Shown piece after piece: positions 52,617 through 61,764 of a stretch of DNA of 64,000 nt; the stretch's first letter is position 1, and each line of letters begins with the position of its first letter. The notes beneath the pieces were generated by a model. The model did not search any database, was not told where the DNA came from, and saw only the letters and a list, made by a program, of their open reading frames with translations. The position numbers and the translations under genes are program-made. Origin of the DNA: Falsigemmobacter intermedius (GTDB taxonomy: Bacteria > Pseudomonadota > Alphaproteobacteria > Rhodobacterales > Rhodobacteraceae); NCBI RefSeq assembly GCF_004054105.1, contig NZ_SBLC01000008.1, forward strand, positions 1-64,000, given 5' to 3'.

Positions 52617-53453
52617 ATGACCGACCGCGAAGACCTTATGCGCGCGCACCGCGCACCCGGGGCTGTCAGCGGGCATCTCGCTGTTGCCAATGCTCTGGCC
52701 GATGCGGCACGGACTGCGACCCTTGCCTGGTTCCGGCGCCCTGCGCTGAGCGCCGACAGCAAGGAAAGCGACCGCTTCGATCCGGTCACCGAAGGGGACC
52801 GCGCGGCAGAGGACGCCATGCGCGCCCTTCTCGCCCGTCTGCGACCGCAGGACGGGATCCTTGGCGAAGAGCGCGGCAGCTCGCAGGGCAGCAGCGGTCT
52901 GACCTGGATTCTGGACCCGATCGACGGCACCCGCGGATTTCTTTCCGGCACCCCGACCTGGGGCGTGCTGATCGCGCTGGCGGACAGCCAGGGCCCCTTC
53001 CTCGGCATCATCGATCAACCCTATATCGGCGAACGCTTTACCGGCGCGCCGGGTCTTGCGGAGGTCAGCGGCCCGATGGGCACCGCCCCCCTTGCGACCC
53101 GCGCGGCAAGGCCGCTCTCAGAGGCGATCATTTTCACCACCTTCCCCGAGGTCGGCACCCCCGCCGAGGCAGAGGCCTTCCACCGTCTTGCCGGTCAATG
53201 CCGCCTGCTGCGCTATGGCATGGACTGCTATGCCTATGCGCTGCTGGCCGCAGGGCAGATCGATCTTGTGGTGGAGGCAGGTCTGCAAACCTATGATATC
53301 GCAGCTCCCATCGCTGTCATTGAGGCCGCGGGCGGGATCGTCACAGACTGGACCGGCGGGCCTGCGCATCAGGGGGGGCGGGTGATCGCCGCCGCCAATG
53401 CCACGATCCATGCCGAGGCGCTGAAACTTCTCTCCCTCGCCGGGGAGCCGTAA
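52617..53453 (+). CDS. hisN: Inositol-phosphatase-fold histidinol-phosphatase
   Basis: A 278-residue IMPase-superfamily phosphatase. Metal ligands are in T-E-G-D-R-A-A-E-D-A-M, L-G-E-E-R-G and W-I-L-D-P-I-D-G-T-R-G-F, with a late A-P-I-A-V-I-E-A-A-G-G. HisN-type enzymes dephosphorylate histidinol phosphate; an inositol-monophosphatase substrate cannot be excluded from sequence alone. It begins with GGGAG upstream and sits after the Xre gene. Confidence 0.85.
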   Translation: MTDREDLMRAHRAPGAVSGHLAVANALADAARTATLAWFRRPALSADSKESDRFDPVTEGDRAAEDAMRALLARLRPQDGILGEERGSSQGSSGLTWILDPIDGTRGFLSGTPTWGVLIALADSQGPFLGIIDQPYIGERFTGAPGLAEVSGPMGTAPLATRAARPLSEAIIFTTFPEVGTPAEAEAFHRLAGQCRLLRYGMDCYAYALLAAGQIDLVVEAGLQTYDIAAPIAVIEAAGGIVTDWTGGPAHQGGRVIAAANATIHAEALKLLSLAGEP

Positions 53454-53505
53454 ACCCTTCCGTAACCCGGGGCTGGCAGACTGCTCTCAGTCAGGAGCGG
53501 ATCTT

Positions 53506-54399
53506 ATGGGTGACACTGCGCAGATTTTGCGTCGAAAACTGGCCGCGGCGCGGCCTGCGGACGTGGCAACGGAAACGGCAGCGCGGACATGGCGCGTGGG
53601 CCTGGCACGCGCCGCGCGCGAGCTTGCGGGATTGCCCTTCGCGCCCGACGATGTGCGCGACGAACGGCTCTCTCTGGCTGAGGTCCTGGACAAACTGCCG
53701 GAGCGGTCTTTTTACGCGGTGCTGGAAGGGCCGGGGCAGGCCCTTGGCACCCCGCTGGACGCGCCCGCCACCCCCAGGCGGCTGACCCGCACCGATGCGG
53801 CGCTCTGTGCCGGGGTGATTGATGGCGGGCTGCTCTTTCTTGAAACGGGCCTCGAGACCAGTTCTGAGCGTGCCTGGGCGGGCGGATACAGATATTCTTC
53901 TTTCATCGAGGATGAGCGACCGCTCTCGCTGCTGCTGGAGGATCAGCCCTATCGCTGCCTCAGCCTCAGCGGCAATCTGACAGGCACCAGCCGGACCGGA
54001 TTTGCCCTGCTGTGCCTTCCTGCCGAAGGGCGCAGCCTGCCCGGTCGCAACTCTCCCTCCCAATCCCCCCCGCCGGACCCGGAGTGGAGCCGGGCTTTCT
54101 CTCAGCAGCTCGGCGAGGCTGAGGTGACTTTGATGGCGGTTCTGGCGCGGATTGAACTCTCCCTTGATGCCTCCATGGAGTTGAAGCCCGGAAGCCTGCT
54201 GCGGATCGGGCCGGGCGATCCGCTCTCCCTCTCTCTGACCGGTCCGGAGGGCGATCCCCTCTGCGCCGGGCGCCTTGGGCGTCAGGGGGCGCAGCGTGCC
54301 GTTAAGATCACCCCCGGCCAGTCGCATGGGGAACCGCCCCTCACGCAGGGGGAGCCGATCGAACCTGCCACGCAGGCCCCCGCTCTCAGGTCCGCGTGA
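53506..54399 (+). CDS. Protein with C-terminal FliM/FliN (SPOA) domain
   Basis: A 297-residue protein. The last 90 residues or so hold a SPOA domain (V-L-A-R-I-E-L-S-L-D; L-K-P-G-S-L-L-R-I-G-P-G-D-P-L-S-L) as in the flagellar or type III C-ring proteins FliM/FliN. The N-terminal part is less typical of FliM. No other flagellar genes are near. It may be a free-standing C-ring component encoded away from the main cluster, as is seen in this group. Confidence 0.65.
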   Translation: MGDTAQILRRKLAAARPADVATETAARTWRVGLARAARELAGLPFAPDDVRDERLSLAEVLDKLPERSFYAVLEGPGQALGTPLDAPATPRRLTRTDAALCAGVIDGGLLFLETGLETSSERAWAGGYRYSSFIEDERPLSLLLEDQPYRCLSLSGNLTGTSRTGFALLCLPAEGRSLPGRNSPSQSPPPDPEWSRAFSQQLGEAEVTLMAVLARIELSLDASMELKPGSLLRIGPGDPLSLSLTGPEGDPLCAGRLGRQGAQRAVKITPGQSHGEPPLTQGEPIEPATQAPALRSA

Positions 54400-55180
54400 C
54401 AGCCGGTCACGGCCTCTTTTCATGGTCAGCGGTTTTTAAAGCGCGGCAGAATGCGGCCTGTCCCTGCCACAAGTGACGCCCGGGATTTTCCCGGCCCGCC
54501 ACGCAGGCAGGCGTGAGGGTGAGCGGTGAGCGGTGAGCGGTGAGCGGTGAGCGGTGAGCGGTGAGCGGTGAGCGGTGAGCGGTGAGCGGTGAGCGGTGAG
54601 CGGTGAGCGGTCGTGCTTAAGGCCCGCCCCTGTTGCCAGAGCCGGATGAAGCCCAAGCGCGGACACGGGTGTCGGACGGCCTCTCTCGCCGGCTGTCGGG
54701 TAACATGCGGTGACCCGATAAACCCTGCCGAAGGTGCATTGACCTTCTGCGAGGGCGGGCGGACCTCTCCCTCCAGGGCCCCCGAAAGACCGCCCCATGC
54801 CGAAGGAGCGCGCCTTGAAAAAGCGCCGCGCAGGATCTCTGCCCCGGGCAAAGCGATCTGCGAAACGGACCCCATCTCTGCAACTTCGGACAGGAACAGC
54901 CCGCCCGCACTCCCCGCCAAAGCGAGTGATCCTCACGAAAAGCCGGGCTTCGTTACAAATCCTTTCAATCCCACAGAAAGTTCAGAAGAATTCCTGCCGA
55001 AAAGCGCAACAATCCTGCCCTGCAGGCCTTGCGCCCTGACCGTGTTATCTTTCATTTAGGGCAAGGCCCTTTTCGATGTTGCGTCGCCCTGTTCTGCCCC
55101 TTTGCGGTGCGGTTTTCCCGGGTCGGCCTGCCGTCGACGGGAACCGAGATACCACAAACCACCGGAAGGGACCGCTTCGG
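54400..55180. other. Gene-poor region before the mrp operon
   Basis: Some 780 bases without a convincing gene. Frames on both strands (for example 54426-54920 and 54613-55059) lack any recognisable domain, typical codon use or a ribosome site. It contains the heptamer repeat at 54518-54608 and a short hairpin AGGGC/GCCCT (about 55057-55073) that may end a transcript or mark the mrp promoter region. Confidence 0.55.
54518..54608 (+). repeat. Heptanucleotide tandem repeat, 13 copies of GGTGAGC
   Basis: Thirteen perfect head-to-tail copies of GGTGAGC, plus a three-base start of a further unit. The plus strand has stop codons in all frames; the minus strand is open in all three. It lies in the gene-poor region upstream of mrpA. 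Confidence 0.98.
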
Positions 55181-58081
55181 ATGATCGAACAGAACCTGAT
55201 CCTGATCCTCGTCGCGCTGCCGTTCTTTGCCGCCCTGATCAACGCCACGCTGAATGTCAGCGCGCATCGGGCCGCAGCCTGGAGTTCGGGACTGTCGCTC
55301 GGCGCGGGTCTGCTGATCCTGCTGGCGCTGATGCCCCCGCTGACAGAACAGGGGATTCTCCGATCGGTCGTGCAATGGGTGCCTTCGGTCCGTCTGAACC
55401 TCAGCTTCCGGCTCGACTGGTTCTCCTGGAGCTTCACTTTCCTGGTGCTGCTTATCGGCATCCTGGTGGTGGTCTATGCGCGGTTTTACCTCGACAAAAC
55501 CGATCCGGTGCCGCGGTTTTATTCCTTCCTGATGGCCTTTACCGGGGCCATGGTCGGTGTGCTGACCTCGGGCAATATCCTGATGCTGGTGGTTTTCTGG
55601 GAGCTGACCTCGCTAACCTCTTTCCTGCTGATCGGCTATTGGTATCAGAACCAGTCGGCGCGGGACGGGGCAAGGATGGCGCTGGTGGTTACCGGTTCGG
55701 GCGGGCTTTGCCTGCTGGTCGGGATGCTGGTCATCGGGCAGATCGTGGGCAGCTATGATCTCGACCGGGTGCTGGGCTCGGGCGAGCTGATCACCTCGCA
55801 TCCGCTTTATCCGGTGGCGCTGGTGCTTTTCCTGCTGGGTGCTTTCACCAAATCGGCGCAGTTCCCTTTCCACTTCTGGCTGCCCGGCGCCATGGCCGCG
55901 CCGACCCCGGTGTCGAGCTTCCTGCATTCGGCCACCATGGTGAAGGCGGGTGTCTTCCTGCTGATCCGCTTTCAGCCCGCGCTTGGCGGGACGGATCTGT
56001 GGTTCTGGCTCGTCTGCGGGACGGGCATGGCCACGCTGACCATCGGCGCGGTGATCGGTCTCTTCCGCCATGATCTGAAGGGGCTTCTGGCCTATTCCAC
56101 GATCAGCCACCTCGGCCTCATCACCGCGCTTGCGGGCATGGGCAGCCCGCTGGCCATTACGGCGGCGGTGTTTCACATCGCCAACCACGCGATTTTCAAA
56201 GCCTCGCTCTTTATGATGGCGGGGATCGTCGATCATGAGACCGGCACCCGCGACATGCGCCGCCTCTCGGGTCTGCGCCGACTGATGCCGGTGACGGCCG
56301 TGCTGGCGATCCTTGGCTCTGCGGCCATGGCGGGTGTGCCGCTGCTCAGCGGGTTCCTCTCCAAAGAGATGTTCCTGGCGGAAACGCTGGCCGGCTATGA
56401 CGGCAGCCTGTTTGATCAGGCCCTGCCGGTGATTGCGACGGTGGCGAGCCTCTTTTCGGCGGCTTATTCACTGCGCCTTGTCCATGCGGTTTTCTTTGGC
56501 CCTGAAGCCACAGACCTTCCGAAAACCCCGCATGAGCCACCGCATTGGATGCGCCTCCCGGTCGAGCTTCTGGTCTGTCTCTCGGTGCTGATCGGCGTGC
56601 TTCCTGCCCTGACGATTGAGCCCTGGGTGAACCTCGCCGCAGGCTCGATCATCGGCCCGGCCTTTGAGGGTGTGCATATCGCCATCTGGCACGGTTTCAA
56701 CACCGCACTTCTGATGAGCGTCATCGCGCTCGGCGGCGGGGCTGCGCTTTATCTGCTGACCGCGAAAGCGATTGAGGCAGGTCCGGAAGGTCCGCCGCTG
56801 CTGCACCGTCTGCGCGCTCAGAAGATCTATGAGCGCATCCTGCTGGAGGGCACCTGGAAGATCCCGCGCCTTGTCTATCAGTCCATCGGCACCGAGCGGC
56901 TGCAGCCGCAGATCCGCATGCTGATGCTGATGGCGGTGATTGCCGGTCTCTATTCGCTCTGGGGTGTGTTGCAGTTCTCGCCGGTACCGCGGATGCATGA
57001 CATGAACCCGGCCTTTGCGCTGATGTGGGTTGTCGGCGCAGCCTGTGCGGCCGGGGCGGCGGTTCAGGCGAAATATCACCGCTTTGCCGCTGTGATCCTG
57101 CTGGGGGGCGCGGGTCTGGTGACCTGTGTGACCTTCGCCTGGCTTTCGGCGCCGGATCTTGCGGTGACGCAGCTGCTGGTCGAGATTGTCACCACGGTGC
57201 TTCTGCTTCTGGGGCTGCGCTGGCTGCCCAAGCGCAACGAGGAGATCCCTGAGGACAAAGAGGTTCAGGCCAAGGCCCGCCGCCTCCGTGACTTCATCAT
57301 TGCGGCCTTTGCCGGTCTGGGGCTTGCGCTGATCTCTTACGCGCTGATGACCCGTCCGCTGATCCCCAATATCGGCGACTGGTTCCTGCGCAATGCCTAT
57401 TATGAGGGCGGCGGCACCAATACCGTCAACGTCATCCTGGTCGACTTCCGCGCCTTTGATACCTTCGGTGAGATCACCGTTCTCGCCATCGTGGGTCTGA
57501 CGGTCTATGCGCTGCTGCGCCGCTTCCGCCCTGCCCCCGAAAGCGCGGTTCTGCCTGCGCAGCAGGGGCCTTTTGTGGCTGAGGCACTGAAGGATTATCT
57601 GACGATCCCGGCGCTGATCATGCGCTGGATGTTCCCGGTCCTGATGCTGGTTGCGGCCTATTTCTTCTTCCGGGGCCACGATCTGCCCGGCGGCGGCTTC
57701 TCGGCCGGGGTGACCATGGCGATCGCGTTTTTGCTGCAATATATCGCGCATAACGTCCGTTGGGTTGAAAGCCGGCTGGTGGTGCTGCCGATCCGCTGGA
57801 TGGGCTTTGGCCTGCTGATCGCGGGGGCAGCGGGGGTCGGGGCCTGGCTCTTTGGCTATCCCTTCCTTACCGCCCATGCGCGCTACATCGATGTGCCGCT
57901 GATCGGCAAAGTCCCTGCAGCTTCCGCTATGATCTTTGACACCGGCGTCTTTGCGCTGGTCATGGGGGCGACCGTCCTCATGCTGATCGCCATTGCCCAC
58001 CAGTCGCTGCGCTCGGCCCGCCGCCGTGAGCAGACCGGTGAGGCTGAGAAAGACACCAACGCCAGGAAGGAGACCGTCTGA
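55181..58081 (+). CDS. mrpA: Na+/H+ antiporter subunit A (MrpA with fused MrpB)
   Basis: A 966-residue membrane protein. The N-terminal two-thirds are a NuoL-like proton antiporter subunit (S-S-F-L-H-S-A-T-M-V-K-A-G-V-F-L; G-L-L-A-Y-S-T-I-S-H-L-G). The last 150 residues are MrpB (F-F-F-R-G-H-D-L-P-G-G-G-F-S-A-G; A-S-A-M-I-F-D-T-G-V-F). Such A-B fusion (as in PhaA') defines the six-gene Mrp type. Start at 55181 is preceded by AAGGGA at good distance; the longer frame from 55076 is unsupported. Its stop overlaps the mrpC start by one base. Confidence 0.95.
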   Translation: MIEQNLILILVALPFFAALINATLNVSAHRAAAWSSGLSLGAGLLILLALMPPLTEQGILRSVVQWVPSVRLNLSFRLDWFSWSFTFLVLLIGILVVVYARFYLDKTDPVPRFYSFLMAFTGAMVGVLTSGNILMLVVFWELTSLTSFLLIGYWYQNQSARDGARMALVVTGSGGLCLLVGMLVIGQIVGSYDLDRVLGSGELITSHPLYPVALVLFLLGAFTKSAQFPFHFWLPGAMAAPTPVSSFLHSATMVKAGVFLLIRFQPALGGTDLWFWLVCGTGMATLTIGAVIGLFRHDLKGLLAYSTISHLGLITALAGMGSPLAITAAVFHIANHAIFKASLFMMAGIVDHETGTRDMRRLSGLRRLMPVTAVLAILGSAAMAGVPLLSGFLSKEMFLAETLAGYDGSLFDQALPVIATVASLFSAAYSLRLVHAVFFGPEATDLPKTPHEPPHWMRLPVELLVCLSVLIGVLPALTIEPWVNLAAGSIIGPAFEGVHIAIWHGFNTALLMSVIALGGGAALYLLTAKAIEAGPEGPPLLHRLRAQKIYERILLEGTWKIPRLVYQSIGTERLQPQIRMLMLMAVIAGLYSLWGVLQFSPVPRMHDMNPAFALMWVVGAACAAGAAVQAKYHRFAAVILLGGAGLVTCVTFAWLSAPDLAVTQLLVEIVTTVLLLLGLRWLPKRNEEIPEDKEVQAKARRLRDFIIAAFAGLGLALISYALMTRPLIPNIGDWFLRNAYYEGGGTNTVNVILVDFRAFDTFGEITVLAIVGLTVYALLRRFRPAPESAVLPAQQGPFVAEALKDYLTIPALIMRWMFPVLMLVAAYFFFRGHDLPGGGFSAGVTMAIAFLLQYIAHNVRWVESRLVVLPIRWMGFGLLIAGAAGVGAWLFGYPFLTAHARYIDVPLIGKVPAASAMIFDTGVFALVMGATVLMLIAIAHQSLRSARRREQTGEAEKDTNARKETV

Positions 58082-58422
58082 TGGAATTCGTGCTGTCCTG
58101 CGCCATCGGGATCCTTGCCGCTTCCGGCATCTGGCTGATGATGCGCCCGCGTACCTTTCAGGTGATCGTGGGGCTGTGCCTGGTGTCCTATGCGGTCAAC
58201 CTTTTCATCTTCTCGACGGGGCGCCTGACCATGGGCGCGCCGCCGATCATGCCCAAGGGCTGGTTTGTGAACCCTGCTGCCTATGCTGATCCCCTGCCCC
58301 AGGCTCTGGTGCTGACGGCCATCGTCATCAGCTTTGCCACCACGGCGCTTTTCCTTGTCGTCATGCTGGCCGCGCGCGGCTTTACCGGCACCGACCATGT
58401 TGACGGGAAGGAGCGCGACTGA
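58081..58422 (+). CDS. mrpC: Na+/H+ antiporter subunit C
   Basis: A 113-residue NuoK-like membrane protein with three hydrophobic helices, and the T-A-I-V-I-S-F-A-T-T-A block typical of MrpC. It is needed for assembly of the antiporter. One-base overlap with mrpA and with mrpD. Confidence 0.94.
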   Translation: MEFVLSCAIGILAASGIWLMMRPRTFQVIVGLCLVSYAVNLFIFSTGRLTMGAPPIMPKGWFVNPAAYADPLPQALVLTAIVISFATTALFLVVMLAARGFTGTDHVDGKERD

Positions 58423-60059
58423 TGATGGGACTGAGCGATCATCTGATCATCCTGCCGATCCTGATCCCGTTCTTCGCGGGCGCATTGATGCTGCTTTATG
58501 ATGACCGGCAGCGCAAAGCGAAGCTCGGCATCAGCCTGGTGGCGACGCTTGCGACCCTTGTGGTGGCGGTAGAGCTTCTGAACCGCTCCAAGGGGAATGC
58601 GCTGTCGGGCGGCAACGACATTGCTTTTTATCTGCTGGGCGACTGGGCGGTGCCTTACGGCATCATCCTGGTGATCGACCGTCTGTCAGCGATGATGCTG
58701 GTGCTGACCTCGCTGCTGGCGATCCCGGCGCTTCTCTATTCCGGCGCGGGCTGGCACCGGCAGGGTCAGAACTTCCAGTCGATGTTCATGTTCCTGCTGA
58801 TGGGTCTGAACGGCGCGTTCCTGACCGGGGATCTCTTCAACCTCTTTGTGTTCTTTGAGGTTCTGCTGGCGGCCTCTTATGGTCTGCTGCTCCATGGCTC
58901 GGGCCAGCTGCGCGTGCGTGCGGGTCTGCATTATATTGCGATGAACCTTGCGGCGTCGCTGCTCTTCCTAGTGGGCGTTTCGCTGATCTACGGCGTGACC
59001 GGCACGCTTTCCATGGCGCAGCTGTCGAACCTGGTGGCCTCGGTTCCCGATGCGGACCGGCCGCTGCTGCATGTGGGCACCGCCATGCTCGGCATCGCCT
59101 TCCTGGTGAAGGCGGGGATTTACCCGCTCTCCTTCTGGCTGCCGACCGCCTATATGGCAGGCTCGGCCCCGGTGGCGGCGATGTTTGCGATCATGACCAA
59201 GGTCGGGATCTATATCATCCTGCGCATCACCATGCTGGCCTTTGGCGCGGGCGCGGGCAGCTCAGCAGGCTTTGCGGCGGAAGTGCTGGTGGCGCTGGGT
59301 CTTGCGACCATTGCCTATGGCAGCTTCGGCGTGCTGGCCTCACAGGGGCTGGGCCGGGTGACCGGGCATCTGGTGATGATTTCCTCGGGCACGCTTCTGA
59401 CCGTCAACGGCCTTGCGCTGATGGGCGGTGGCATCGGCATGCTGGCGGGGGCGCTTTATTATATGGTGGGCTCAACCCTGGCCACCGGCGCGCTTTTTCT
59501 GCTCATCGAACCGCTGAGCCGCGAAGAGGGGGGCATTGCCGCCATGCTCGCGCTGACGGCGGATGCCTATGGTCTTGATCTCTCAGACGAAGACAGCACC
59601 GAGCAGGATGAGGAGGGGCTCGCCATTCCCGGTGTGATGACCATTCTGGGCCTGCTCTTCGGGGTCTGTCTGATGATGCTGGCGGGCATGCCGCCCCTTG
59701 CGGGGTTTATCGGCAAGCTTGGTATTCTCGGCGGGGCGATGTCGGCCCCTGCCCTGCCTCCGGCGCTGGTCTGGATCTTTGTGGCGCTGGTAATTGTCTC
59801 GGGCCTTGCCTCGCTGCTGGCGCTGGTGCGGATCGGCATTCAGACCTTCTGGGCCGCTGATGGCACGCCGCCGAGGGTGATGGCTTCTGAGATCGCGCCG
59901 ATTGGCGTGCTGGCCGGTCTGCTGATCCTGCTGACCATTCAGGGGCAGGACATCTTCCGCTATATGGAGGCCACCTCCCGCGCGCTTCATGCCCCGGAAA
60001 TCTACGTTCAGGGTGTGATTGAGGCCCCGCGTGTCGTTGACGGAGGAGACCGGCCATGA
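58422..60059 (+). CDS. mrpD: Na+/H+ antiporter subunit D
   Basis: A 545-residue NuoN/M-like antiporter subunit with many membrane helices. Conserved lysine/glutamate-bearing helices are seen (L-F-V-F-F-E-V-L-L-A-A-S-Y; F-L-V-K-A-G-I-Y-P-L-S-F-W-L-P). It shares the proton/cation pathway with MrpA. The stop overlaps the mrpE start by four bases. Confidence 0.95.
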   Translation: MMGLSDHLIILPILIPFFAGALMLLYDDRQRKAKLGISLVATLATLVVAVELLNRSKGNALSGGNDIAFYLLGDWAVPYGIILVIDRLSAMMLVLTSLLAIPALLYSGAGWHRQGQNFQSMFMFLLMGLNGAFLTGDLFNLFVFFEVLLAASYGLLLHGSGQLRVRAGLHYIAMNLAASLLFLVGVSLIYGVTGTLSMAQLSNLVASVPDADRPLLHVGTAMLGIAFLVKAGIYPLSFWLPTAYMAGSAPVAAMFAIMTKVGIYIILRITMLAFGAGAGSSAGFAAEVLVALGLATIAYGSFGVLASQGLGRVTGHLVMISSGTLLTVNGLALMGGGIGMLAGALYYMVGSTLATGALFLLIEPLSREEGGIAAMLALTADAYGLDLSDEDSTEQDEEGLAIPGVMTILGLLFGVCLMMLAGMPPLAGFIGKLGILGGAMSAPALPPALVWIFVALVIVSGLASLLALVRIGIQTFWAADGTPPRVMASEIAPIGVLAGLLILLTIQGQDIFRYMEATSRALHAPEIYVQGVIEAPRVVDGGDRP

Positions 60060-60544
60060 CCCGTCTGATCCCGCATCCGCTCCTGTCGCTGACGCTCGTT
60101 CTGATGTGGCTTCTGCTGACCAGTTTTTCGCTGGGCCATCTCGTGCTTGGCACCGCGCTCGGACTGATCATCGGCTGGTTCTTCCGCCTGCTTGAGCCCG
60201 AGCAGCCGCGCCTGCGCCGTGTCTGGCCGCTGGTGAAGCTGATGGGCATTGTGGCGGTGGATATCCTGCGCTCCAACATCGCCGTGGCCTGGCTGATCCT
60301 GACGCGCGGCCGCCACGGCAGCCGCCGCTCGGGCTTTCTTGAGATCCCGCTTGAGCTGAAAGACCCCCATGCCCTGTCGCTGCTGGCGATGATCGTCACC
60401 GCCACCCCCGGCACCGCCTGGCTTGCCCATGACATGGACAGCGGTGTTCTGGTCCTGCACGTCTTCGATCTGATCGATGAGGACGACTGGCGCGAGCTGA
60501 TCCACACCCGTTACGAGACCCTGCTGATGGAGGCCTTCGGATGA
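60056..60544 (+). CDS. mrpE: Na+/H+ antiporter subunit E
   Basis: A 162-residue protein with two N-terminal membrane helices and a cytoplasmic domain with V-T-A-T-P-G-T-A-W and L-H-V-F-D-L-I-D. MrpE belongs to a family without a complex I counterpart. Four-base overlaps on both sides. Confidence 0.93.
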   Translation: MTRLIPHPLLSLTLVLMWLLLTSFSLGHLVLGTALGLIIGWFFRLLEPEQPRLRRVWPLVKLMGIVAVDILRSNIAVAWLILTRGRHGSRRSGFLEIPLELKDPHALSLLAMIVTATPGTAWLAHDMDSGVLVLHVFDLIDEDDWRELIHTRYETLLMEAFG

Positions 60545-60825
60545 CAACCGGTCTGATCCTCTGGCTGGCGCTGACCTGGGCACAGATTGCCCTGGCGCTG
60601 GCGGCCTGTTTTTCCTTTCTGCGGCTCTGGAAGGGCCCAAGGGCGCAGGACCGCGTCATCGGTCTCGATACGCTTTATTTCTGCGCCATGCTGATGCTGG
60701 TGGTCACCGGTGCAAGGCTTGGAACGCCCTTCTTCTATGAGGCCTCGATGGTCATCGGCGTGGTGGGCTTTGTTGCCACGGTGACGGCGGCGAAATTCCT
60801 CCTCCGGGGCGAGGTGATCGAATGA
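60541..60825 (+). CDS. mrpF: Na+/H+ antiporter subunit F
   Basis: A 94-residue protein with three hydrophobic helices and the [18 protein letters not shown] segment that marks MrpF. Four-base overlaps with mrpE and mrpG. Confidence 0.94.
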   Translation: MTTGLILWLALTWAQIALALAACFSFLRLWKGPRAQDRVIGLDTLYFCAMLMLVVTGARLGTPFFYEASMVIGVVGFVATVTAAKFLLRGEVIE

Positions 60826-61241
60826 GCACGACCTATCTTGAGACCTTTCCCTGGTGGATCGCCCTGCCCGCCGCCTTCTTTATGGTCGTGGGCTCCACAC
60901 TTGCGCTTCTGGGCAGCCTCGGGCTCTGGCAGCTGAAAAGCTTTTATGACCGCCTGCATGCACCGACCCTGGTCTCAAGCTGGGGCGCGGCAGCGATCCT
61001 GCTGGCCTCGATCCTGCTCTTCAGCTGGGGCGGCAGCCGCCTTGTCATCCATGAACTCGTTATCGGGATCTTCCTGCTGATCACCACGCCGGTCACCCTG
61101 ATGATGGTGGGCCGGGCGGCGCTTTATCGTGACCGTGTGGCAGGCTCTCCCGAACTGCCGGAGCATCTTCACCTCCATGAGGCCGCCCCGCCCGCCTCTG
61201 ACCCGGCCCCTGCCGCCCCGCCGGAGCGCAAAGCTGACTGA
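60822..61241 (+). CDS. mrpG: Na+/H+ antiporter subunit G
   Basis: A 139-residue protein with three membrane helices, [20 protein letters not shown] as MrpG signature, and an Ala/Pro-rich tail. Last gene of the seven-function, six-gene operon. Confidence 0.94.
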   Translation: MSTTYLETFPWWIALPAAFFMVVGSTLALLGSLGLWQLKSFYDRLHAPTLVSSWGAAAILLASILLFSWGGSRLVIHELVIGIFLLITTPVTLMMVGRAALYRDRVAGSPELPEHLHLHEAAPPASDPAPAAPPERKAD

Positions 61242-61284
61242 AACGGCATTTGCCAAAAAGGGCCGGATATGCGACTTCGGTCAC

Positions 61285-61671
61285 ATGACGCGCCCGACCC
61301 CCCTGCTGTGGACGGCCAGCGCCCGGACAGTTCTGTCCGGGCTTTTGGTGCTTCTGCTGATGCTGGTCTGGCAGTTCAGCCCGGGCCTGCGCCTCTCGCG
61401 CAGCGCCGGAGGGGCTGAGCGGGTCACGGCGGTGCTGCGCACGGCCCTGCCGCCTGAGGCGGTGAAATTCCATCAGATTGCCCCCGCCGCCCGCACGGGC
61501 GATGACGGTGCCTCCGGCGATCTGCCCTTTGCGGCGCTGCTGCCGCACCCCCAGGCGCGTGCCTGCGATCTGCCCGGTCTGATCCGCGCGCCCGCCGGCC
61601 CACAGCCCTGCGCCAGCGACCGGATGCTGCGCCCCGGCGCACGCGCGCCCCCGGCGTCGCACAGCCCCTGA
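61285..61671 (+). CDS. Small hypothetical membrane-anchored protein
   Basis: A frame of 128 residues with one likely N-terminal membrane helix (L-S-G-L-L-V-L-L-L-M-L-V-W-Q-F) and an Ala/Pro-rich, mainly polar remainder. No known domain. It lies in the 523-base gap between mrpG and secDF. No clear ribosome site precedes the ATG. It may be real, or a chance frame in GC-rich DNA. Confidence 0.4.
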   Translation: MTRPTPLLWTASARTVLSGLLVLLLMLVWQFSPGLRLSRSAGGAERVTAVLRTALPPEAVKFHQIAPAARTGDDGASGDLPFAALLPHPQARACDLPGLIRAPAGPQPCASDRMLRPGARAPPASHSP

Positions 61672-61726
61672 CCCATTTCGCCCCTTTGCTCTCCCCTCAG
61701 GGGCCCCGCTCTTTCCGCCGAACCAG

Positions 61727-61746
61727 AGCCCGCTTTGCCGGGCTTC
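61727..61746 (+). terminator. Weak hairpin before secDF
   Basis: AGCCCG/CGGGCT stem with six-base loop, 19 bases before the secDF start, and only short T/A flanks. It could end the small hypothetical gene. Confidence 0.35.
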
Positions 61747-61764
61747 GATTAACCGGAGTGCTCA

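Noticed and set aside
54426-54936. Two overlapping minus-strand frames through the heptamer repeat
   Set aside because: The heptamer is open in all minus frames by nature. The flanks show no domain, ribosome site or consistent coding signal.
56468-58000. Minus-strand frame of 510 codons over mrpA
   Set aside because: Antisense shadow of mrpA; the plus strand has a clear MrpA-MrpB protein.
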